NCBI GenBank assembly: GCA_036562635.1 | Contig: DATCJU010000091.1 | Span: 1-11,991 of the forward strand | Source of the DNA: DATCJU01 sp036562635 | Lineage (GTDB): Bacteria; Actinomycetota; Actinomycetes; Mycobacteriales; Pseudonocardiaceae | Reading direction: 5' to 3' | DNA length: 11,991 bases | Part shown: one piece after another, positions 6,617-11,991 of the stretch | Numbering within the stretch: the first letter of the stretch is position 1 | How the letters are laid out: each line of letters opens with the position of its first letter | Position numbers and translations under genes: made by a program | Notes under the pieces: generated by a model | Databases searched by the model: none | What the model was told of the DNA's origin: nothing | What the model saw: only the letters and a program-made list of their open reading frames with translations

Positions 6617-7468
6617 GTGAGCACGTTCGACGACCGCCGCCCGGTGACCGGTGGGCGCCACTACCGTGACGCGGACCTCGCCGACAGCCGCGTCGGCGGC
6701 CACACCGACTACGCCGACCCCGGCGGCTACGAGGACCCCGGTGGCCACGACGTCCCCCGTGGCTACGCCGCCCGCACCGGCTACACCGATCCCGGCAGTT
6801 ACGGCCGCCACGCCATCGTGACCGACCCGGTCGAACCCACCCGGACGATTCCGCGCCGCCCGGAGGCGGAGCCCGCGTACTACGACGACGAGTACACCGA
6901 GGCGGAACTGGCCGCCCGGGAGACCGGCCCGTCCGGGTTGGACGAGGACGACGACGAGTACACGGCGCCGCAGCGGTGGCACGCCGGGGCGGATCTGGGG
7001 CTGCTGATCCTGCGTCTGGTGCTCGCCGGCATCTTCCTCCTCCACGGGGCGCAGAAGATGTTCGGCCTGTTCGACGGGCCGGGGCTCACCGGCTTCGCCG
7101 AGTACCTGGCCGGGCAGGGCTACCAGCAGACCCGCATCCTGGCCTACGTGGCCGGAGCCACCGAGCTGGCCAGCGGTGTGCTGTTGTTCTTCGGCCTGTT
7201 CACCTCACTGGCCGCGGCCGGGGCGCTCGGCATGATGATCAACGCGGTCGTGTTCAAGTGGGGGAGCGGGTTCTTCGCCGCCGCGGGTGGCTTCGAGTTC
7301 GAGGTCGTCCTGGCCGGCGCCGCACTCGGCCTGATGTTCGCCGGCCCCGGCCGGGTCGCGCTGGACAACGGCCGGTTCTGGACCCGCCGACCACTGCTCG
7401 CCGGTTTCCTCTCGCTGATCCTCGCGGTGGCCGCCGCGGCCGTCGTCGTCGTGGTCTTCCGCGGCTGA
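6617..7468 (+). CDS. DoxX family integral membrane protein with a long disordered N-terminal extension
   Basis: The protein has 283 residues. Residues 1-120 are hydrophilic and probably disordered. They contain irregular Tyr/Asp-Pro-Gly repeats (DYADPGGYEDPGGHDVPRGY, 31-50; TGYTDPGSYG, 54-63) and acidic runs (YYDDEYTEAE, 88-97; DEDDDEY, 109-115). Residues about 125-246 form the DoxX four-helix domain, with segments near 127-147 (LGLLILRLVLAGIFLLHG), 174-194, 197-213 and 228-244. A fifth hydrophobic helix is near 259-281. HGAQKMFGLFDGPG (143-156) is the typical DoxX loop. DoxX proteins associate with redox or thiol enzymes in some bacteria, but the role here is unknown. The start is GTG 6617, with no Shine-Dalgarno site and a -10 box placed for a nearly leaderless mRNA. 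The gene is convergent with ilvD. Confidence 0.9.
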   Translation: MSTFDDRRPVTGGRHYRDADLADSRVGGHTDYADPGGYEDPGGHDVPRGYAARTGYTDPGSYGRHAIVTDPVEPTRTIPRRPEAEPAYYDDEYTEAELAARETGPSGLDEDDDEYTAPQRWHAGADLGLLILRLVLAGIFLLHGAQKMFGLFDGPGLTGFAEYLAGQGYQQTRILAYVAGATELASGVLLFFGLFTSLAAAGALGMMINAVVFKWGSGFFAAAGGFEFEVVLAGAALGLMFAGPGRVALDNGRFWTRRPLLAGFLSLILAVAAAAVVVVVFRG

Positions 7469-7529
7469 GTGTCGTCACCGGAACCCGCGCCACCGCTCGA
7501 GGCGTGCGGATCGTGCTCGGAACGACGCG

Positions 7530-7561
7530 GCGCCCGGGGTCACCGGGGACCCCGGGCGCCG
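7530..7561. terminator. Bidirectional hairpin terminator between DoxX and ilvD
   Basis: GGCGCCCGGGGTC (7530-7542) and GACCCCGGGCGCC (7549-7561) form a perfect 13-bp stem with the loop ACCGGG. It lies midway between convergent genes, 61 bases after the DoxX stop and 16 bases past the ilvD stop. No T-tract is present on either strand. Nothing else is visible in 7469-7577. Confidence 0.8.
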
Positions 7562-7577
7562 TGGCACGTCGGACGGA

Positions 7578-9422
7578 TCAGCGGTTGGGATCGCGCACCG
7601 CACCGGTGGAGGCGGAGGTGGCCAGCCGGGCGTAGGCCCGCAGGGCCGCCGACACCGGGCGCTGCCTGTCCCTGGGCTGCCACGGCCGCTCGCTGGCCTC
7701 CATCTTGGCACGCCGCTCGGCCAGCACCGCCTCGTCCACCAGCAGTTCCAGCCGGCGTTCCCGCACGTCGATGAGGATCTGGTCACCGTCCTCGACCAGG
7801 CCGATCACCCCGCCCGCGGCGGCCTCCGGCGAGATGTGCCCCACCGAGATACCCGAGGAACCACCGGAGAACCGGCCGTCGGTGATCAGCGCGCAGACCC
7901 GCCCCAACCCGGCGCCCTTGAGGAACGCCGTCGGGTGCAGCATCTCCTGCATGCCGGGGCCGCCGGCCGGTCCCTCGTAGCGGACCACGAGCACCTCACC
8001 CGGCTGCACCTCGCGGTTGAGGATCACCGAGACGGCCTGTTCCTGACTCTCCACCACGCGGGCTGGTCCCTGGAAGTGCCACAGCTCCTCGTCGATACCG
8101 GCGGTCTTGATCACCGCACCGTCCTCGGCGAGGTTGCCGAACAGCACGGCCAGTCCGCCGTCGGCGGTGTAGGCGTGTGCGACGTCGCGGATGCACCCTC
8201 GTTCGGCGTCGGTGTCCAGCGAGGACCACCGGTTGGAGGTGGAGAACGCCTGGGTGGTGCGCACCCCGCCCGGGGCGGCGTGGAACAGCTCGACGGCCTC
8301 CGGGGCCGGGGACTCGCCGCGGATGTCCCACCGGGACAGCCACTCGCCCAGCGAGGAGGCGTGCACGGCGTGCACGTTCCGGTGCAGCAGCCCGGCCCGG
8401 TCCAGCTCGCCGAGGATGGCCGGAATGCCACCGGCCCGGTGCACGTCCTCCATGTGGTAGTCCGAGTTCGGACTCACCTTGCACAGGCACGGCACCCGGC
8501 GGCTGATCGCGTCGATGTCCGCCAGCGTGAAGTCGACCTCGGCCTCGTGCGCGGCGGCCAGGATGTGCAGCACCGTGTTGGTCGACCCGCCCATGGCCAC
8601 GTCCAGGGCCATGGCGTTCTCGAACGCCTCCTTCGTGGCGATCGACCGCGGCAGCACGGAGGCGTCGTCCTGCTCGTACCAGCGTCGGGCCAGTTCGACC
8701 ACGAGCCGGCCCGCGCGCAGGAACAGTTCGCGTCGGGCGGTGTGCGTGGCCAGGGTGGAACCGTTGCCGGGCAGGGCCAGGCCCAGCGCCTCGGTCAGGC
8801 AGTTCATCGAGTTCGCGGTGAACATGCCCGAGCAGGACCCACAGGTCGGACAGGCGGAGCGTTCGACCTCGGTCAGCCCGGCGTCGTCGACCTTGTCGTT
8901 GGCCGACGCGGCGATCGTCGTGATCAGGTCGGTGGGCGTGTGCGCGACCCCCTCGACCACCACGGCCTTGCCGGCCTCCATCGGACCGCCGGAGACGAAC
9001 ACCGTGGGAATGTTGAGCCGCAGCGCGGCCATCAGCATGCCCGGGGTGATCTTGTCGCAGTTGGAGATGCACACCAGGGCGTCCGCCCGGTGCGCGTTCA
9101 CCATGTACTCGACCGAGTCGGCGATCAGCTCCCGGGAGGGCAGCGAGTAGAGCATGCCGCCGTGCCCCATGGCGATGCCGTCGTCCACGGCGATGGTGTG
9201 GAACTCCCGGGGCACCCCGCCCGCCTCGCGCACCGCCTCGGCGACCAGGTCGCCGAGGTCGCGCAGGTGCACGTGACCGGGGACGAACTGCGTGTAGGAG
9301 TTGGCGATGGCGACGATCGGCTTGCCGAAGTCGCTCTCGCTCATCCCGGTGGCCCGCCACAGGGCACGGGCTCCGGCAGCGTTACGGCCGTGGGTGGTGG
9401 TGCGGGAGCGCAGCGCAGGCAC
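7578..9422 (-). CDS. ilvD: Dihydroxy-acid dehydratase
   Basis: IlvD dehydrates 2,3-dihydroxyisovalerate and its methylvalerate homologue to the keto acids that precede valine, leucine and isoleucine. It uses an iron-sulphur cluster and Mg2+. The 614 residues match the long, E. coli-like form (about 616) along the whole length. Cluster cysteines lie in CISNCDKITPGM (Cys122) and ERSACPTCGSCSGMF (Cys194). Metal and substrate motifs are AVDDGIAMGHGGM (78-90), NSMNCLTEALGLALPGNGS, AMGGSTNTVLH and the C-terminal GRFSGGSSGISVGHISPEAA. The start is GTG 9420-9422, because AGGAG (9428-9432) lies 5 bases upstream. The gene is on the strand opposite ilvB, about 0.9 kb away, and so is transcribed separately from the ilvB operon. 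It lies 79 bases downstream of the PH-like gene and may be co-transcribed with it. Confidence 0.97.
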   Translation of the reverse strand: MPALRSRTTTHGRNAAGARALWRATGMSESDFGKPIVAIANSYTQFVPGHVHLRDLGDLVAEAVREAGGVPREFHTIAVDDGIAMGHGGMLYSLPSRELIADSVEYMVNAHRADALVCISNCDKITPGMLMAALRLNIPTVFVSGGPMEAGKAVVVEGVAHTPTDLITTIAASANDKVDDAGLTEVERSACPTCGSCSGMFTANSMNCLTEALGLALPGNGSTLATHTARRELFLRAGRLVVELARRWYEQDDASVLPRSIATKEAFENAMALDVAMGGSTNTVLHILAAAHEAEVDFTLADIDAISRRVPCLCKVSPNSDYHMEDVHRAGGIPAILGELDRAGLLHRNVHAVHASSLGEWLSRWDIRGESPAPEAVELFHAAPGGVRTTQAFSTSNRWSSLDTDAERGCIRDVAHAYTADGGLAVLFGNLAEDGAVIKTAGIDEELWHFQGPARVVESQEQAVSVILNREVQPGEVLVVRYEGPAGGPGMQEMLHPTAFLKGAGLGRVCALITDGRFSGGSSGISVGHISPEAAAGGVIGLVEDGDQILIDVRERRLELLVDEAVLAERRAKMEASERPWQPRDRQRPVSAALRAYARLATSASTGAVRDPNR

Positions 9423-9501
9423 GGCTTCTCCTCGAGTGGCTGGTGCTGACGGGCGCAGGTGCTTCCGATCGCGACGCGGGCCAGCCGAGGGAGGGGGACG
9501 G

Positions 9502-10011
9502 TCAGTCGTCTCCGTCGGTCGGCCGAGGGTTTCCGGTGGGATCTGCGGGAACGTCGCCGACGTCGTCGCGCTCCGGGTCGGCGGAGCTGCTCTCCTCCAC
9601 GGTAGCGGAGGGTGCGGTGGGGTCGGGCAGCCGACCGCGGCTGGCGGCGGAGATCAGCGGCAGATCACGCGGATGGACCGCGGGCATGGGGACTTCCTCG
9701 TCGGAGTGCAGCACGACGTGCACCCGACTCCGCGGGGTGATCCGCAGCCCCCGTACCTCGTCCCAGCTCACCCGGCGTCCGGAGGTGAGCGTGCGCACCG
9801 CGAGGCCGTCCGGGTCCACCGTGGTCCGGACACGGGCGACCCACACCGCGAGTGCCAGCGGAACCAGGTAGATCAGCTGCAGACCGGGGGCGGCGAAGGC
9901 GACCGGGGTGGCGCACACCGCGAGCAGGACGATGGCGAACATCGCCGTGGGGGCGATCCGGAAGATCGCGCGCGGCGCACCGGACGTGTCGCTGGTGGGG
10001 GACTGGCTCAC
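9502..10011 (-). CDS. Small membrane protein with a bacterial PH-like (bPH_6-type) domain
   Basis: The protein has 169 residues. Two hydrophobic helices lie at about 22-41 (TAMFAIVLLAVCATPVAF) and 44-60 (LQLIYLVPLALAVWVAR), joined by a tight turn. A compact beta-rich segment (about 60-125) has the spacing of bacterial PH-like domains: TTVDPDGLAVRT, then GRRVSWDEVRGLRITPRSRVHVV, then a strand ending near HPRDLPL. The tail (about 129-169) is acidic and Pro-rich and probably disordered. The start is GTG 10009-10011, and the ribosome site is weak (GAGAC just upstream). The fold assignment rests on pattern, not on a search. The function is unknown. It lies upstream of ilvD in the same direction and divergent from ilvB. 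I recall such a gene between ilvB and ilvD in related actinomycetes, but that is not shown here. Confidence 0.82.
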   Translation of the reverse strand: MSQSPTSDTSGAPRAIFRIAPTAMFAIVLLAVCATPVAFAAPGLQLIYLVPLALAVWVARVRTTVDPDGLAVRTLTSGRRVSWDEVRGLRITPRSRVHVVLHSDEEVPMPAVHPRDLPLISAASRGRLPDPTAPSATVEESSSADPERDDVGDVPADPTGNPRPTDGDD

Positions 10012-10113
10012 GTCTCGATGGTCCCATTTCGCCGACGGGACGGTCCGGTCAGGGGCGAACGGGGACGGTGTGTGGCCCCCTCCACCTGCCCTGTCCCCCG
10101 GTCGTGTCCATAT

Positions 10114-10133
10114 GGCGGGAAATCCGTCCCGCC
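10114..10133. promoter_or_regulatory. Dyad operator candidate upstream of the ilvB promoter
   Basis: GGCGGGA-AATCCG-TCCCGCC is a perfect 7+7 bp inverted repeat that ends two bases before the -35 box of the ilvB leader promoter. An 8-bp palindrome CCATATGG (10108-10115) overlaps its left edge. The position suits an activator or a roadblock repressor. It lies about 100 bp upstream of the divergent PH-like gene and could serve both. The cognate protein is not identifiable. Confidence 0.45.
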
Positions 10134-10135
10134 TG

Positions 10136-10165
10136 TTGACGAGATGCGGCCGTACGGGCTAGTGT
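10136..10165 (+). promoter_or_regulatory. Promoter of the ilvB leader transcript
   Basis: The -35 TTGACG (10136-10141) and -10 TAGTGT (10160-10165) are 18 bases apart. This is the best housekeeping-type promoter in the window. The predicted start is 10172-10173, which coincides with the leader-peptide ATG, so the transcript would be leaderless. The spacer contains the palindrome CCGTACGG (10150-10157). Confidence 0.7.
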
Positions 10166-10172
10166 CGGCGCC

Positions 10173-10223
10173 ATGCTGCGGCTGATCGGCATTCTCGTAC
10201 TTCCCGGGCGCGTCGACGCCTGA
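10173..10223 (+). CDS. ilvB leader peptide (branched-chain amino-acid sensor)
   Basis: This is a 16-codon ORF, MLRLIGILVLPGRVDA. Eight of its residues are Leu, Ile or Val, seven of them among residues 2-10. No Shine-Dalgarno site precedes it, and the predicted transcript start falls on its ATG. It sits between a promoter and an intrinsic terminator upstream of ilvB, the standard position for an attenuation leader. Ribosome stalling at codons 4-10 under branched-chain amino-acid shortage would change folding of the RNA below. The codons for Val9-Leu10 (GTA CTT) are themselves part of the first pairing segment. Confidence 0.85.
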   Translation: MLRLIGILVLPGRVDA

Positions 10224-10286
10224 GGAAGTACCGCAGCGTCGACGCGCAACCCTCGTACGGCCCATGTGGGCTGGCGAGGGTTTTTT
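10194..10286 (+). promoter_or_regulatory. ilvB transcription attenuator
   Basis: Segment 1 GTACTTCC (10197-10204) pairs perfectly with segment 2 GGAAGTAC (10224-10231), just after the leader stop at 10221-10223. Segment 2 can also pair with the 5' arm of the terminator, GTACGGCC (10255-10262). That gives six Watson-Crick pairs around two A-G mismatches. CTCGTAC occurs in both competitors (10194-10200 and 10252-10258). Model (inference): stalling at Val9-Leu10 covers segment 1, segment 2 captures the terminator arm, and ilvB is read. A ribosome reaching the stop covers segment 2, and the terminator folds. A second perfect repeat, GCGCGTCGACGC (10208-10219) / GCGTCGACGCGC (10236-10247), interleaves with the first. 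Confidence 0.75.
10250..10286 (+). terminator. Intrinsic terminator of the ilvB leader
   Basis: The outer stem is CCCTCG (10250-10255) / CGAGGG (10275-10280) and the inner stem GCCCA (10260-10264) / TGGGC (10267-10271), with imperfect pairing between them and six Ts at 10281-10286. It is the only hairpin in the window with a real T-tract, and it lies 40 bases upstream of ilvB. Confidence 0.88.
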
Positions 10287-10325
10287 CGTGCCTGGAACCC
10301 GCCCATCGACCACGAGGCAGACCTC

Positions 10326-11991
10326 ATGACCAGCGCATCCTCGCGACAGGCCCAGGACAACGGGCAGCAGGGAACCCGCCCCAAGCCGACGCCGCCCGCC
10401 GGTGCCCCGGTGCGTGTGACCGGCGCGCAGTCCCTCGTCCGCTCGCTGGAAGCGGTGGGTTGCGAGGTGGTGTTCGGCATTCCGGGTGGGGCGATCATGC
10501 CCGCCTACGACGCCCTGCTGGACTCCACCAAGATCCGGCACGTGCTGGTGCGCCACGAGCAGGGGGCCGGGCACGCGGCGACCGGATACGCCCAGGCCGG
10601 CGGCGGGGTCGGGGTGTGCATGGCCACCTCGGGCCCCGGGGCCACCAACCTGGTCACCCCGCTGGCCGACGCCTACATGGACTCGGTGCCGGTGGTGGCC
10701 ATCACCGGCCAGGTCGGACGGAACGCCATCGGCACCGACGCGTTCCAGGAAGCCGACATCTGCGGCATCACCATGCCGATCACCAAGCACAACTTCCTGG
10801 TCACCGAACCGGCGGAGATCCCGCGGACCATCGCCGAGGCGTTCCACCTGGCCGCCACCGGCCGGCCGGGACCGGTGCTGGTGGACATCCCCAAGGACGT
10901 CCTGCAGGCCCAGACCACGTTCGCCTGGCCGCCGGACATGCGTCTGCCCGGTTACCGGCCGACCACCCGCCCGCACGGCAAGCAGGTGCGCGAGGCAGCC
11001 CGGCTGATCACCTCCTCGCGCCGCCCCGTGTTCTACGTCGGCGGTGGCGTGATCAAGGCCGGCGCCGCGCCCGAGCTGCGGGAACTGGCCGAGCTGACCG
11101 GGATTCCGGTGGTCACCACCCTGATGGCGCGCGGTGCGTTCCCCGACTCCCACCCGCAACACCTGGGCATGCCCGGTATGCACGGCACGGTGGCCGCGGT
11201 GGCCGCGATGCAGAAGGCCGACCTGCTGGTGGCCTTGGGGGCGCGGTTCGACGACCGGGTCACCGGCAAGCTGTCCTCGTTCGCACCCGAGGCGACGGTG
11301 GTGCACGCCGACATCGACCCGGCGGAGATCTCCAAGAACCGCAAGGCCGACGTGCCGATCGTCGGGGACTGCAAGGAGGTCATCCGGGAGCTGATCGAGG
11401 CGGTGCGCGCCGAGCTGGCGCAGGGACGCCGGGCCGACCTGACCGCCTGGTGGCGCCAGCTCGACCACTACCGCGAGACCTTCCCGTTGGGGTACGAGTG
11501 GCCGGCCGACGGCACGCTGTCCCCGCAGTACGTCATCGAGCGGATCGGTGAGCTGGTCGGCTCGGAGGCCGTCTACACCTCCGGGGTGGGCCAGCACCAG
11601 ATGTGGGCCGCGCAGTTCATCCGCTACGAGCACCCCGGCACCTTCATCAACTCGGGTGGTCTGGGCACCATGGGCTTCGCGGTGCCGGCGGCGATGGGGG
11701 CCAAGGTGGGTCGGCCCGACGCGGTGGTCTGGGCGATCGACGGCGATGGTTGCTTCCAGATGACCAACCAGGAGCTGGCCACCTGCGCCCTGGAGGGCAT
11801 CCCGATCAAGGTCGCCATCATCAACAACGGCAACCTGGGCATGGTGCGCCAGTGGCAGACGCTCTTCTACAACGAGCGCTACTCGAACACCGACCTCGGC
11901 ACCCACAAGCACCGCATCCCGGACTTCGTGAAGCTCGCCGAGGCGTTGGGCTGCACCGGACTGCGCTGCGAGACCGCTGAGGACGTGGACC
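10326..11991 (+). CDS. ilvB: Acetolactate synthase large (catalytic) subunit, 3' end outside window
   Basis: IlvB condenses two pyruvates, or pyruvate with 2-ketobutyrate, to acetohydroxy acids. This is the first common step of valine, leucine and isoleucine synthesis. It uses thiamine diphosphate and FAD. The window holds 555 codons, while family members have about 600-620. After a Gln/Pro-rich, probably disordered lead of about 30 residues come the pyrimidine-binding domain, with catalytic Glu78 in RHEQGAGHAATGYA, and the FAD-binding middle domain (about 220-370). The thiamine-diphosphate motif then runs from GDG (473-475) to NN (500-501), followed by LGMVRQWQ. The start is ATG 10326, with GAGG (10314-10317) eight bases upstream. 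It is controlled by the leader and attenuator ahead of it. ilvN and ilvC would be expected next but lie outside the window. The frame is open to the window edge. Confidence 0.97.
   Translation, partial: MTSASSRQAQDNGQQGTRPKPTPPAGAPVRVTGAQSLVRSLEAVGCEVVFGIPGGAIMPAYDALLDSTKIRHVLVRHEQGAGHAATGYAQAGGGVGVCMATSGPGATNLVTPLADAYMDSVPVVAITGQVGRNAIGTDAFQEADICGITMPITKHNFLVTEPAEIPRTIAEAFHLAATGRPGPVLVDIPKDVLQAQTTFAWPPDMRLPGYRPTTRPHGKQVREAARLITSSRRPVFYVGGGVIKAGAAPELRELAELTGIPVVTTLMARGAFPDSHPQHLGMPGMHGTVAAVAAMQKADLLVALGARFDDRVTGKLSSFAPEATVVHADIDPAEISKNRKADVPIVGDCKEVIRELIEAVRAELAQGRRADLTAWWRQLDHYRETFPLGYEWPADGTLSPQYVIERIGELVGSEAVYTSGVGQHQMWAAQFIRYEHPGTFINSGGLGTMGFAVPAAMGAKVGRPDAVVWAIDGDGCFQMTNQELATCALEGIPIKVAIINNGNLGMVRQWQTLFYNERYSNTDLGTHKHRIPDFVKLAEALGCTGLRCETAEDVD

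Noticed and set aside
7836..9449. Long plus-strand open frame (537 codons) opposite ilvD
   Set aside because: Composition is Gly/Val/His/Arg-rich with no domain. It mirrors the codon structure of ilvD, as expected for antisense frames at about 70% GC.
10008..11912. 634-codon minus-strand open frame opposite ilvB and its leader
   Set aside because: It is an antisense shadow of a well-conserved gene. It crosses the ilvB promoter and terminator and has no recognisable domain.
1..11991. CRISPR arrays, insertion sequences, tRNA/rRNA genes, toxin-antitoxin or phage-defence genes
   Set aside because: No regularly spaced repeats, transposase motifs, tRNA-like cloverleaf segments or defence-type domains were seen when reading the window. 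Small or divergent RNA genes could still be missed by eye.

Overview
The window is about 12 kb of high-GC actinobacterial chromosome. Its GC content is near 70% by eye, almost every CDS starts with GTG, terminators lack T-tracts, and several genes appear leaderless. The products and their order (gatB, a lipoprotein 'sugar dehydrogenase', a 2-hydroxyacid dehydrogenase, DoxX, ilvD, a bacterial PH-like membrane protein, ilvB) suggest order Pseudonocardiales, but that placement is inference from recalled gene order. No mobile elements, CRISPR arrays, tRNA/rRNA genes or phage genes were seen.

Layout. (1) 1-720: 3' half of gatB (+), ended by a strong hairpin. (2) 905-2068: a secreted lipoprotein of the glucose/sorbosone dehydrogenase beta-propeller family (-), convergent with gatB, whose PQQ and catalytic residues look lost. 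(3) 2204-4476: tdh-kbl (-), the two-step conversion of threonine to glycine plus acetyl-CoA, divergent from a LysR-type regulator (4580-5503, +). A perfect dyad containing T-N11-A lies between them. (4) 5573-6487: a D-2-hydroxyacid dehydrogenase with an NADP-type cofactor loop (+). (5) 6617-7468: a DoxX membrane protein with a long disordered N-terminus (+). (6) 7578-10011: ilvD and a small PH-like membrane protein (-), facing DoxX across a shared 13-bp hairpin terminator. (7) 10012-10325: a 314-bp control region for ilvB. (8) 10326-11991: ilvB, the acetolactate synthase large subunit, cut by the window end.

The most informative region is 10100-10290. It holds a 7+7 bp dyad just upstream of a good -35/-10 promoter and a predicted start site that coincides with the ATG of a 16-codon leader peptide, half of whose residues are Leu/Ile/Val. 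Segments that can pair alternatively follow, then a canonical intrinsic terminator with six Ts. This is a complete branched-chain amino-acid attenuator. A 12-bp perfect inverted repeat is superimposed on it and is not needed by the simple model.

Most of the window is core or common accessory metabolism. I see no convincing new multi-gene system. The items most worth checking are the layout of the ilvB control region, the degenerate sugar-dehydrogenase active site, and the tdh/LysR operator.
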